Source: Mauremys mutica (taxonomy: Eukaryota > Chordata > Testudines > Geoemydidae). From it: a DNA stretch of 64,000 bases. The position numbers and the translations under genes were made by a program. The stretch lies in contig NC_059082.1 of assembly GCF_020497125.1 (NCBI RefSeq), positions 31,208,965-31,272,964 on the forward strand. Direction: 5' to 3'. Of the stretch, positions 23,949 through 34,377 are shown one piece after another (the first letter of the stretch is position 1; each line of letters begins with the position of its first letter). The notes under the pieces are model-generated. The model was not told where the DNA came from and did not search any database. It saw only the letters and a program-made list of their open reading frames with translations.

Positions 23949-26200
23949 GTCGAAGAAGACTGGGAAGCCCTAAAACAGACCATCCATGAGGTTTGTGAGG
24001 AATCCATTGGCCTTGCTACCTGCCGCCATCAGGATGGTTTGACAGCAACAACATTGAAATTACAGCCCTTTTGGATCAGAAGAGAAAAGCTTTCTGCGAC
24101 CAGCAAAACCAACCACTGACTAATCAGAAGCAGAGCTCCTTCCATCAGCTCAAAGCTGAAGTTCAAAGGAGGATCCGAGAAATCAAAACAAATGGTGGGA
24201 GGACAAAGCAAAAGAAATCCAAACATTCGCTGACAGACATAATATGCAGAGCTTTTTTTGTGAGAAAAAGATCCTGTATGACCAAGCTCATGTGGTCTCA
24301 CACCTCTGAGATCTGAAGATGGTAGTACCCTTCTTAAAAATAACAAATCCAGCACAGAGCACTGGAAGGAACATGATCAAAAGCTTCTAAATCGAGAATC
24401 GACTGTAACTGACACCATTGACCCCATCCCTCAGCACCCAATCTGGGTAACTCTTGCCAACCCACTGACACCTGAGGAGGTCTGTAAAGCAATTAAACAA
24501 AAGAAGAACAATAATGCACCAGGTCCTGATGGCATGCCAGCCAAAGTACAGAAAGTGGGAGGAGAAACACTGACTAACAAGCTTCACTTGCTACTTCTCA
24601 AAATCTGGCACACTGAAGAAAACCCTGCAGACTTACATAAAACTAACATCATCACTATTTTCCAAAAGGGAGACAGGGCTGACTGTGGCAACTATTGAGG
24701 CATTGCCCTCCTCTCCATCGCTGGGAAGATTCTTGCTAGAATCTTACCAAATCGCCTGCTCCCTCTTGCAGAGGAAGTACTTCCAGAGTCCCAATGTGGC
24801 TTCAGACCATCACAAGGCACCACCACCATGATTTTTGTAGCCAAGCAGATCCAGTAAAAATGTTAAGAACAACACCAGGAACTGTATATGGCCTTTATCA
24901 ATCTGACCACAGCCTTCGACTCTGTCAACCATGAGGCTCTGTGGAAAATCATGTCAAAGTTTGGCTGCCCAAGCAAATTTATCACCATTGTAAGACTACT
25001 CCATGACCAGATGACTGCCTCCAGGATGGAGCTCTACCTCTGAGCCCTTTGTCATCTGAACTGGTGTAAAACATGGTTGTGTACTGGCACCCTCCCTTTT
25101 CTCCATTTTCTTAGCAGCAATGAAAACATTAAACCAAGACTGTCTACCACAGGGCATTGGCATCCAATATCGGACTGACGGCAACCTCTTCAACCTTTCT
25201 CAGCTCCATGCCAGAACTAAAGTAATATCGGCAACAATAACCAAATTCCAGTACACAGATGATTGTGCAGTAGTTGCACACTCAAAGGAGGCTCTACAAA
25301 CAGCCCTTAATTGCTTCTCTGAAGCTTACAAAAACCTAGAGCTAACGCTAAACATCAGCAAAACAAAAGTTCTCCACCAGCCAGTCCCCGGTCAACCATC
25401 AGACCCAGCAAGGAAGATCTACATCAACAAAGAAGAACTGGAAAATGTAGAATACTTTGCCTATCTTGGCAGTCATCTCCCACAGAGGACAGACATAGAC
25501 GTCGAGATTCAGCACAGAATTCACTGTGCCAGCCTTGCCTTTGGCAGACTGTCTCACCGGATGTTCAACAATCACAACATCAGAACATGTACTAGACTTT
25601 TAATGTATAAAATGGTGGTAATCCCAACTCTCCTCTCCAGCTGTGAGACTTGGGTGATCTATAGAAAACACTTGAAAAATCTGGAATGCCAGCACCAGCA
25701 TTTTCTTCAGAAGATCCTCAACATAAAGTGGGAGGATTGTCGCACTAATGTCAATGTCCTCACAGAAGCCAATATCTTCAGTGTTGAGGCCCTGATTATC
25801 CAGCGTCAGCTGAGGTGGAGCAGGCACTGTAAGCACATACCTTATGTACGCTTATCAAAACAACTCCTTTATGCCCAACTCACCAAAGGAGAAAGGAAAC
25901 GGGGAGGCCAAGAGAAATGCTATAAACACACTCTCAAGATAAACATCAAGAGATGTGGCATTGACACCGCACACTGGGAGACAGCAGCCCAGGATAGGGA
26001 TACCTGGTGAAGACTTGTAAGAGAAGAAACGTCCACTTTTGAGAAAAGTCGCCTTGCCCTGGTCACAGAAAAACACCAGAAAAGAAAGGAAAGACAACTG
26101 TCAGGCAGCAATCGTGGCCCACAACCTGCAACGTCTGCCAGTGAGCCTGTGGCTCAAGGATCAGACTCCTCAGTCACCGAAGGATCCATGAAAGTAAAAC
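23949..26200 (+). mobile_element. Non-CR1 non-LTR retrotransposon, decayed, C-terminal C2H2 finger
   Basis: A LINE in plus orientation, 5'-truncated (no endonuclease domain seen). In order: an N-terminal linker of RT-type ORFs in broken frames (24000-24320); the RT fingers motif NNAPGPDGMPAKV (about 24511-24549); the block QCGFRPSQGTTTMIF (24791-24835); RT motif A as FINLTTAFDSVNHEAL (about 24895-24942); the catalytic box YTDD (25252-25263); and a long thumb and C-terminal domain. Near 26124-26190 the frame reads TCNVCQ, stop, ACGSRIRLLSHRRIHE, a C2H2-type zinc finger. Stops and frameshifts make it inactive. The domain order and sequence differ from CR1. I do not assign the clade. Known relatives with a terminal C2H2 finger occur in fish and invertebrates. 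Confidence 0.8.
25120..26010 (+). pseudogene. Reverse transcriptase C-terminal half, longest open piece of the LINE
   Basis: A 296-codon open segment from an internal ATG to TGA. Residues 45-48 are YTDD, the RT metal-binding box, which is FADD or YADD in relatives. Residues about 110-118 (VEYFAYLGS) and about 160-180 (LLMYKMVVIPTLLSSCETW) form the conserved thumb-region signature of non-LTR polymerases, followed by LQKILNIKWEDC and QRQLRWSRHC. The ATG is only the first in the open stretch: the RT motifs upstream (motif A near 24900) are in other frames behind stops, so this is a fragment of a longer dead ORF. The remaining length suggests moderate age. Confidence 0.8.
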
Positions 26201-26279
26201 CCATGAAAGAGCTCATCCTCAACCTCAAGGGATCGCCAATGAGAGATGAGCCAGAGAGACAGTGTTCAGATCCAGATCT

Positions 26280-26433
26280 GATCATAATTTTGGTATTAAA
26301 CAAAAAAAATAGGAAAAATTTCAATGACATTTTTCCTGTTTAATGTACTTTTCCAAATTTTTGGGAAAAAAGTGGCGGGGGCGGGAGTGAAAGTTTCCAT
26401 TGAAGTCTTCCCCTTGTTTTTGACCAGCTCTAA
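26280..26433. repeat. AT-rich interspersed repeat (GACCAGCTCTAAG end)
   Basis: Block with AAAAAATAGGAAAAATTTC and a GGCGGGGGCGGGAG insert, ending TTTTTGACCAGCTCTAAG. Same family as the blocks at 1430, 6985, 21600 and 54640. Confidence 0.5.
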
Positions 26434-27619
26434 GTTTATTTTGGAAGCAGATATGTCTAAAGTTTGGCTTTGTGATTTGAAGATACCAAAAATCATAAAC
26501 TGTTCTGCTGCCTCACAAGGCAGCAGTCTCATGAGATCAGCTGTGTGTGAGACAGCCATCATCTGGGGCTGAGATTTTGCCAAACCAGAAACTGAAAATA
26601 GGCTTCTTCCTGTTCTAGATCCAAACCCACAACCAAAACGACAAGAGAAGGAATGCCCCCTGATCTGCCTGAATCTCCCCAAATTTGAAGCTGTTTACAT
26701 TTGAAGTGCCAGTTTTGGCACCTAATACTACTTGAATACTCAGGTAAAACAATATCCATTATGTACATTTGTATGTGTAATATAAGAATGTGAGGAGGCA
26801 GACATTCTTCACGCAACTGGACTACAGTAATTACAGCAGGGAGAAAATGTTCCCCGTGAGTAGAGCAATGAAGAGTGAACAACTTCCAATGGGAAAAACC
26901 CGGTCTGAGTCCAAAAAGAAACATAAACTAACACTTGAAAACACAGACAAGACAATTGATTCAGTCATTACACTCTTGACAAAGGGGCTGCCCACTATGT
27001 GATGAATCTTTCACAATGAGCATGGGGCAAATCCACTTACTACTCTAAAAATGGTCAAGGAAATGAAACGAAACAAAAACCCAGAGAATGGGGACAACTT
27101 CCTGATAAACGGGAAGCTAATAGTGATGGGCTTATTCCAACCAATGGGGGAGAGGGAGAGCAGGTGGGCGGGAGAGGGCTTTTCATCTAGGGGAAGTGTT
27201 TGAAGTGGTGGTCAATATTACAAGGATAACAGAATGTTTTGCATAGGAGAGGATTTGTAAGGACTCACTGAGTCCAGTGGAAGCTGCATGATGATGCATC
27301 CACTCAAATAATTCCAGCTGGAGCTGCAGGCTTACATCTAAGGATGCATTTTTCTCCTGTGTTACACCAGGCTGTAGTGGTATGGGAAGGAGAAAAGTCA
27401 GAGTTTGCAGGTTTAAAAAGCAAGAGTATAAGTAGTTTATTCAGCACATCATGATAACAATTCCCTTCCGGTATAAACCCCGATTCAGCAAAGAATTTAA
27501 GTTTTTCCTAACTTGACATAGGTGAATAGTCCCATTGAAGCCAAAGAGATTACTCATCTGCTTAAATTTAGACACATGGTTAAGTCTCTAGCTGAATCAG
27601 AACCATAGCGTTATTGAAA
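26434..27619. other. Unique DNA with fragments of palindromic repeat
   Basis: No gene seen. 27478-27602 (CCCCGATTCAGCAAAG to GCTGAATCAGAACC) is a foldback of the family seen at 58552 and 59460, with AGTCCCATTGAAGCC at its centre. Confidence 0.45.
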
Positions 27620-27765
27620 CTTAGATCCAACACACTGGACCACAGCTGCTACATACAATCCAAGGTCCCACTGTGAGTCTCTTGCTGGGCCGGGAATAGA
27701 AATCTAATCTTTAGATTACCAGGTCTGTGCTTTAAGTATTAGACAATGCTCCCACCCCGCCCTCC
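27620..27765 (-). repeat. MIR-like SINE, minus orientation
   Basis: Reverse-complemented, it gives a tRNA-derived head (GGAGCATTGTCTAATACTTA, then GACCTGGTAATCTAAAG) followed by TTTCTATTCCCGGCCCAGC, the order of a MIR/CORE SINE. It is diverged, with no clear tail. Confidence 0.55.
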
Positions 27766-27951
27766 AGAAGCAAAGTAGATTTCCCCATGTTGTCCTGTAA
27801 ATATAACTCAACCTTGTGCCAAAGGAACACTCTCCAGGAAACTAAGTTATCCAGTCTCTCTTCTCACTGAGTCATTGGTCTCTCACTACAGAGAGTGACA
27901 CAGTACGGGTGGCAGTTGCAATAGGATGCACAAAATGCATAGGGGAGGCAG

Positions 27952-28275
27952 TGTTGCCTAGCGTTTGAGGTGCTGGACTGGACCAGGGTTCCAGTAACTT
28001 GGTTTCTATTTCTGGCTCTGCTTCACTATTGGATATCAAGCTTTCATCTCCCTCTTTGTTCCAGCTCCTGCCTTTGTTGTGTCTATTTATACTGTAAGCT
28101 CTTCAGGGAAGGGATTCTCTCTCATTCCATTTGTACAGTGCCCAGCATAACAGGCCCTGGTGTCAGCTGGAGGCCTCTATTTAAGCTGTAGTGTCTTCCT
28201 TAGACCATTAAAAAAATTCATCCTGTTTTAATTGCGGTGTGATTGTTGTTGACTTAAACTTTCCCATTTCTTCGG
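27952..28275 (+). repeat. MIR-like SINE and shared downstream segment
   Basis: A SINE head (GTTGCCTAGCGTTTGAGGTG), a B-box-like GGTTTCTATTTCTGGCTCTG, and a tail containing CTGTAAGCTCTTCAGGGAAG, TTGTACAGTGCCCAGCA and GGCCCTGGTGTCAGCTGGAG. The tail is one I recognise from MIR-type SINEs of turtles and crocodiles. The following 80 bases (28196-28275, ATCCTGTTTTAATTGCG) are about 75 percent alike, judged by eye, to 47925-48005, so that part is a repeat too. Confidence 0.6.
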
Positions 28276-28868
28276 CAATAGTACAAACAAAAAACATAGA
28301 AATGGGTCTCAGACATCCAGCTGAGCTGTATCCCCATTGAATTCAACACTGGGAATGGACCAAAGAAGCCAGTGGATACTTCTGTCATGTATATATATGA
28401 AGGATATGTGATGTTTAGGCCTTTGAAGTGTCATGTGGCACAGGGGAGCAACAAACCTACACACAATGAACTACATGTCAGTGTGGGGAGCAGGAACCAT
28501 GACCATAGGGTCTTTCACGTCCACTTAGAACCACAGTTTCTAGCTGCTCACCTGAAAGACTTCCTTCCCATCACTTCCCCTCCATCAATCATGGAACTCA
28601 AAAGGCTCAGTCTTCAGTGAGCTCTGCAAACCTGGAAGGTGGGAGGAAGAAGGGAGCAGAGATAAGGAGGAGCCCCTGTTCTTTATGCTAGCGAGAATGG
28701 CTCCCTATCAACCTTTCCATCAGCTGAAAATGGGCCAGAGCACTATGCACCCTAGTCCCACCTCCTTACATGTCTGACATGCCTGCTCCCCACCCATGAC
28801 ATACTTCCTACATGGGGACGCATGTACAGCTGGTTATGCCAGCTTTTTGCCAACTGAGGATTTCCTCA
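28276..28868. other. Unique DNA, no gene seen
   Basis: Short ORFs without domains. Nothing recognised. Confidence 0.45.
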
Positions 28869-28882
28869 TGTTAGGGCAGTGG

Positions 28883-29051
28883 CAGGGGCGGCTCTAGCCA
28901 TTTCGCCGCCCTAAGCACGGTGGCACGCAGCGGGGGGCACTCTGCCAGTCGCCGGAGCCACCTGCCGCCCTCCTGGCGACCGGCAGAGCGCCCCCCGTGG
29001 CATGCCGCCCCAAGAACGCACTTGGCGTGCTGGGGCCTGGAGCCGTCCCTG
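28883..29051. mobile_element. Nested hAT-type MITE, 169 bp
   Basis: Starts CAGGGGCGGCTCTAGCC and ends GGCCTGGAGCCGTCCCTG, imperfect inverted repeats. It has a perfect 8-bp target duplication GGCAGTGG (28875-28882 and 29052-29059). That duplicated octamer includes the first six bases of the larger hAT element, so the small element landed inside the terminal repeat of the large one. Same family as the copies at 6065, 16057 and 49959. Confidence 0.92.
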
Positions 29052-29519
29052 GGCAGTGGTCACCAACTGGTCGATAGCAATTGACTGGATGATCCTAGAG
29101 AATCTCCCAGTCGATCGTGATTTCCAGCGACGCAGCCAGGCTGCTGCTAAGGCAGGCTCCCTGCCTACCCTGCCCCCACATCTCTCCTGGAAGCTGCCAG
29201 CATGCCCCCATGGCCCTGGTGGTGGGGAGGGGGCAGGGGGGTCTCCCTTCCGGGGGTCTCCCTCCACGTGCTGCTCCTGCCTGCAAGCACCGCCCCCACA
29301 GCTCCCACTGGCTGGGAATGAAAAGCTGTGGCCAGTGGCAGCTATGGAAGCGGTGCTTGCAGAGAGGGACAACACATGGAGCCACATGGCCCCCGCCCCT
29401 CCTCGGGGACACAGGGGCACATTGGCCCCTTCCGGGAGTGGCATAGGGCCAGGGTAGGCAGGAAGCCTGCCTTAGCCTCACTGGTTGCTGACTGGGAGCT
29501 GCCCAAGGTAAGTGCCACC

Positions 29520-29830
29520 CATGGGAGGATGCACCCCAACCCCCAGCCCTGACTCCCCTCTCAGAGCCAGCACCCCAAACCCCCCTCCTGCACCACAACC
29601 TCCTCCCCCAGCCTTGAAACCCCTCTCAGAGCCAGCACCCCATACCCCCTCCTGCACCCCAACATTCTGTCCTAGCCCGGAGCCCCCTCCTGCACCCAAA
29701 CTCCCTCCCAGAGCTTGCACCCCTCACCCCCTCCTGCATCCTAACCCCTGCCTCAGGGTCAGCCCAGAGCCCCCTCCCACACTGCAAACCCCTTGGCCTC
29801 AGCCCAGAGCCCGCACCCGAACCCAAGGTT
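29520..29830. repeat. C-rich minisatellite-like block inside the hAT element
   Basis: Degenerate tandem units of about 50 bases with the pattern CCTCTCAGAGCCAGCACCCC and CCCCCTCCTGCACCCCAAC. A similar but shorter C-rich block lies in the other hAT element (about 55840-56000), so such blocks may be an inherited part of the family. Confidence 0.65.
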
Positions 29831-30021
29831 TACCCCAGCCTAGTTGAAGTGAGTAAGGGTAGGGAAGAATGAACGATGGAGAAAGGGGAGATGGAGTGAG
29901 TGGGGCGGTGCTTTGGGGAAGGGGCAGGGCCTCAGGGAAGGGGTGGGATAGATCCTGGGTTGCCCTTAAATTCAAAAAGTGATTTTGGGCATAAAAAGGG
30001 TTGGAGACCACTGTGCTAGGG

Positions 30022-31496
30022 GAATCCCCAGCTGCCTGCCTAAGGCATCTACAAATCCCCCCTGTGCTAGCAGAGCAAAACTGTAAAAGCAGACTTGAGC
30101 CCAATATATATATAGCCTGGAAGAACACAGTTTGGATCTACTGCACCAGCAGAATACCAGTGAAAAGAGAAAATACAGAAAAAAGTTTGAAGTGAAATTT
30201 ACGGCGGTAGATGGAAAACAGCTCGCACTCCACTGTAGGTATTACACTCAGTCCTATAGGGTTTAGATTGTAAACTGTAGATCTTACAAGCCACATGCCC
30301 ATGACATATTCTTCTATGCTGCTGTTGCACAGCAAGTCAGTAAATAGCTTCAATATGTATTTTTACAATGAGTTTGTTCTAAAGTGTGAGATTAATGACT
30401 GTTCCATCTCTGCAGCTGGGTGAAAGTCAAGGATCATAATGGGAAAGTATTGATCCGGAAATTGACACAGAAGCTGATTTCACACTGAGTTTGAAAAGTG
30501 AAAAAAACCTGCATTTACTAAAACTGCAGGAAAATGTCTTCAAAAATTCCTTGGATTTACTGAAAAGAACAGTATTGGTAGAAAGAAAAAGAAAGACAAA
30601 CACAGAAAGAAAGACAGAAAGACAGAAAAAGATTATAGAACAAAATTTAACATTGACATTGGGTATCTCATATCATAGGCCTTGGATAGCTTTAATTAAC
30701 AAATATAAAAATATTCTAGAGACTTTAATTTTTATCTTGGAGGCTCCCGTGACATGCAGAAGCCACTTGAAATTTGCTCTCAGTTTATTTTGCACCAAAA
30801 ATCTGGAGTAGAAATATAGCCTTATGTCAGCATTAAAAGCTGTAGCCAATTGAAATGATACAGGTCAATCTGGGCCACATAAGCCCTGAATGACCACAGA
30901 TGCTGGCTAAGCAGTGGTCTGACCTATCCAGAGGAAAGGTTGGTTTGCTCTGTAAAGACAAATACATGTATGTTCTGCACTGGGAAATTGTGGAGCTGCT
31001 CACAGAGCAGAGAATTGGTATTGCAAGAAAATGTGCTCCCCATCTTGCACACATCTGCCACAACTCCATAACCAGTCACATTCCCTTCCTGCCCTCCACC
31101 CTCTGCCTAGAACCAACCATGCTGAGAAAGCTAACACAAGCCCAGAGGAACCTCCTTATGCAGCTCCAATAGGTTTTGGGTTTTTTTTTGAATGACCTGA
31201 CTGGGGCAGGACTCAATCAATCGATGAATAATATTGATGGGCCTTTAGTCCACATATCCAATTATTAGAGAAGAGTTGGGGGCCCTCCCATTTTGTTACT
31301 CTGTTATGGCATGCTCCTCTGATCATCAGAGGGTGGATTCCCACTGCCTCCCCCACCTTCTCTCTAGTCATGTGTGGTTCGAAGGCCTATGAGCAGTGGA
31401 GACAACTTTGGCCCACTGAGTCCCTCTCTCTTTTTGAGTGAGATCAGTCTTTACTGCAGAGGATGTGAGGGAGATTCCCACACCTAAGCTATTCTT
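30022..31496. other. Unique DNA, no gene seen
   Basis: No domain-bearing ORF. A purine-rich low-complexity run with GAAAGAAAGACAGAAAGAC lies at about 30577-30632, and a poly-T at 31176. Nothing else recognised. Confidence 0.45.
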
Positions 31497-31707
31497 TTTA
31501 GGTGGCAAATCCGGGGAACTGCCCCAGACTGAGGTTTTCAATAGAGGAGGGTTTGGAACAAATTGATAAATTAAACAGTAATAAGTCTCCAGGACCAGAT
31601 GGCATTCACCCAAGAGTTCTGAAGGAACTCAAATATGAAATTGCAAAACTACTAACTGCAGTATGTAACCTACCACTTAAATCAGCTTCTATACCAGATG
31701 ACTAGAG
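31497..31707 (+). mobile_element. CR1 LINE, left part (split by the DIRS element)
   Basis: Plus-strand CR1 reverse transcriptase fragment containing LNSNKSPGPDGIHPRVLKEL and ending at the RT words IPDD followed by a stop. This is the 5' side of the CR1 copy whose continuation resumes at 38051 after the DIRS insertion. It is 5'-truncated; the left boundary is approximate. Confidence 0.88.
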
Positions 31708-32053
31708 AAAAGACGGTTACTCACCGTTGTAACTGTTGTTCTTCGAGATGTGTTGCTCCTATCCATTCCAGTTAGGTGTGTGCACGCCGCGTGCACGTTC
31801 GTCGGAAGATTTTTACCCTAGCAACACTCGGTGGGTCGGCTGGGCGCCCCCTGGAGTGGCGCCGCTATGGCGCAGGATATATACCCCTGCCGACCCATCC
31901 GTCCCTCAGTTCCTTCTTGCCGGCTACTCCGACAGTGGGGAAGGAGGGCGGGTCTGGAATGGATAGGAGCAACACATCTCGAAGAACAACAGTTACCACG
32001 GTGAGTAACCGTCTTTTCTTCTTCGAGTGATTGCTCCTATGCATTCCAGTTAG
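31708..32053. repeat. DIRS left terminus with self-complementary arms
   Basis: GACGGTTACTCACC...TTGTTCTTCGAGATGTGTTG (31712-31758) reappears inverted as CAACACATCTCGAAGAACAA and GGTGAGTAACCGTC (about 31971-32012). It encloses the ITR body (with TATATA at 31878-31883). A third, partial copy of the arm (TTCTTCTTCGAGTGATTGC) follows at 32020-32053 and matches the right terminus of the element. Such repeated terminal motifs are used by DIRS elements to regenerate ends through a circular intermediate. Confidence 0.8.
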
Positions 32054-32318
32054 GTGATTCCCAAGCCTTACGTAGGCGGTGGGGTCAGAGTTAGATGTTG
32101 CAGAATGCAAAACTGCTGAGCCAAAGGCTGCATCGTCTCTGGACTCTTGGACCAATGAGGCAAAGGTTTGGACCGAGGACCAGGTAGTTGCACGACATAT
32201 CCCCTGAAAGGGTATGTGAGCCAGGAAGGCTGCAGAGAAGCCTGAGCCCTGGTGGAATGTGCAGTCAGGTGGCTCTATGGAACATGGGCCAAAACACAGG
32301 AGGTGCGGATGCACAGCG

Positions 32319-32948
32319 TCATTGAAGATGAAATCCTCTAGGAGGAGACAGGTATGCCCTTCGTCCGGTATGCCGGTACGACGAAGGTTTGGGGGCGTTA
32401 CGAAAGGGCTTTGTCTGCTCGATATAGATTGCGGACGCCCTACGGACGTCTAGGGAGGGCAATTGTTGCTCCCCTTGCGATGAGTGTGGCTTCGGAAAGA
32501 AGATCGGAAGGAAGATATCCTGGTTGATATAAGAGGCCGACACCACCTTAGGGAGGAAGGTCGGACGTGGTAACAACTTCCCTTGTCTTTGAGGCACACA
32601 GTGTACCGTGGGTCCATTGTGAGAGCCTGAAGCTCGGAGACTCGTCTGGCCGATGGAAAGGCTACAAGGAAAACTGTCTTCCAGGACAGGTATATCAATG
32701 AGCATGTTGTCAGTGGCTTGAATAGGGCAGTCATAAAACTGGTTAGAACCAGGTTGAAGACCCAGGTTTTGGCGGGGGCCAACTGGGGGGGTATAACGCT
32801 CCAAGCCCTTGAGGAACCTGGAAACCACAAGGTGTAAGAATACGGAGCGGCCACTCTCTGCTGGGTGGAAAGTAGAGATGGCTGCCAAGTGTACCCTTAA
32901 TGATGATCGCGCCAGGTGCTGCTGTTTGAGAGACCAGAGGTAGTCCAA
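32319..32948 (-). pseudogene. DIRS tyrosine recombinase, frameshifted
   Basis: The recombinase-type ORF of the DIRS element. Conserved blocks appear in two alternating frames: SSLRVHLAAISTFHP, VSRFLKGLER and FLPKVVSASYINQDIFLP with LDVRRASAIYIEQTKPF in the 32319-32948 frame; FLVAFPSARRVSELQAL and LDVR-linked neighbours in the overlapping frame 32450-32854. At least two frameshifts are therefore needed to read it through. The SARRVSEL arginine is the conserved recombinase catalytic Arg in relatives. It is inactive as it stands. In the family this enzyme inserts the circular DNA intermediate into the genome. Confidence 0.82.
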
Positions 32949-33605
32949 GATGGAATGGATCGGGAACTCGGCGGGAGAAACATTGCGCGTTTCGTAGCAG
33001 CAGGAGAAACGCTTCCACTTGGCCAGATACGTTAACCGAGTGGAAGATTTCCTACCACCCAGGAGAATCCTGTAGAACCGAGGCAGAACAACGTAACTCG
33101 GATCGTCTTAGCCACGCAGCAGCCATGCTGTGAGGTGCAGGGATTACAAGTCCGGGTGGTGAAGCTTGCCGTGATCCTGCGTCATGAGGTCTGGGCAAAG
33201 AGGCAGGGGAATAGGGTTGGCTACCGACAGGTGTAGCAACGTGGTGTACCAGTGCTGCCTGGGTTACGCTGGAGCAATCATGATCAGGTGCGCTCTGTCC
33301 CTGCGGAGTTTTAGCAGGACCCTGTGAACCAGCGGGAACAGTGGAAAAGCGTACAGCAGATGGCTCATCCACGGCATCAGAAAAAACCTCCAAGACCGAG
33401 CCTGGGGAGAGGCCTTGGAATGAGGAGAACTTCTCTCTCTTTTCATCCTCGCGAGAGCGAAGAGGACTATGCGGGGGAAGTCCCACTTCCGGAAAACGGA
33501 ATGGATAATGTCTGGAGGAAACGACCACTTGTGAGACAGGAAGGATCGGCTGAGGTGATCCGCCAGCTGAAACGCCTGGTATACAAGGCAGACTGCTCTC
33601 AGCTC

Positions 33606-34140
33606 TCAGACATTGATGTGTAAGGCCAGCTCTTGAGCCGACCGAAAGCCGTGAGTGCGAAACTGACCCAGGTGAGCACCCAGCCGAGAGATGGGGTGTC
33701 TGTCATGAGGGACCCCGAGGGGTGAATGGAACAGCATCCCTGGATACACCAGGGAGGGCGCTGACTCCCGGTCGAGGGAGCCTAGGATGCTCGGGGGGAA
33801 CGAGACGACCATGAGTATGCTATCTCTGCCCGGGTGGTACACCAAGGTGAGCCACGATTGAAGTGGATGGAGGCGAAGCCTGGCATGTTTGGTTACAAAC
33901 GTGCAGACAGCCATGTGACTCAGGAAACCTAGGCAAGTGCGAGCCAAAGTTGTCGGGAAGGTCCGTAGACCTTGTACAATTGTTACCATTGCCTGAAACC
34001 GAGGCTGAGGTAAGCGGGCTCTGGCGAGACTGGAGTCCAGGATGGCCCCAATGAATTCTATTCCCTGTGTGGGAATCAGAGTGGATTTTCCTATTGATCA
34101 TCAGGCCTAGACACAGGAATAGGTCCGTGTCGATGCCCAC
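33606..34140 (-). pseudogene. DIRS RNase H-type region
   Basis: Two overlapping minus-strand frames (33820-34140 and 33606-33989). The first contains LCLGLMINRKIHSD, corresponding to the LxxLGLVINxxKS block that follows the polymerase in DIRS elements. The second contains VQGLRTFPTTLARTCLGFLS and YHPGRDSILMVV, typical of the connection and RNase H domain in turtle DIRS copies. The frame changes within the region, so it is not translatable as one protein. Assignment rests on order and resemblance to the family. Confidence 0.7.
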
Positions 34141-34185
34141 ATGACTGGTAACATGGGCCCGGTGTCCCTCGAATGAGCCAATTGT

Positions 34186-34377
34186 CTAGATACGGACAAC
34201 GTGTATCCGACAGTGGCGAAGAGAGGCGGCGACTACAGCCATGCACTTTGAATACACTTGGGCTGTATAGAGGCCAACCGGGAGGGCCGTATACTGGAAA
34301 TGACGACGGTAGGCCCCAAACCGGGGGTACCTTTTGTGTGGAGGAGAAATGGCGACGTGAAAATACGCGCCCTTCAT
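34186..34377 (-). pseudogene. DIRS reverse transcriptase core, catalytic residues lost
   Basis: The fragment begins MKGAYFHVAISPPHKRYPRF, corresponding to RT motif A, where family members have DMKDAYFHV: the aspartate after MK is Gly here. It continues FQYTALPVGLYTAQVYSKC, the LPFGL block of DIRS polymerases. Immediately downstream on the minus strand (about 34192-34174) the catalytic box reads YLDN rather than YLDD, in another frame. Two changed catalytic positions and a frameshift show that this copy cannot encode an active polymerase. Confidence 0.8.

Larger units (their letters stand above)
28877..30013. mobile_element. hAT-type non-autonomous element, interrupted by a second MITE
   Basis: Its ends are CAGTGG plus TCACCAACTGG on the left and GGTTGGAGACCACTG on the right, inverted repeats beginning with CAG. 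The first six bases (28877-28882) are separated from the rest by the MITE at 28883-29051. The outer 8-bp flanks TGTTAGGG (28869-28876) and TGCTAGGG (30014-30021) match at seven of eight positions, supporting one original hAT target duplication. The interior carries TCGATAGCAATTGACTGGAT near the left and a C-rich block of repeated 'AGCACCCC...CCTCCTGCAC' units at about 29520-29830. The long ORFs crossing it in several frames are consequences of GC richness, not genes. Confidence 0.85.

Noticed and set aside
28911..29598. Several overlapping long open frames on both strands (up to 177 codons)
   Set aside because: They lie inside nested hAT elements; the open frames result from high GC content and cross element boundaries.
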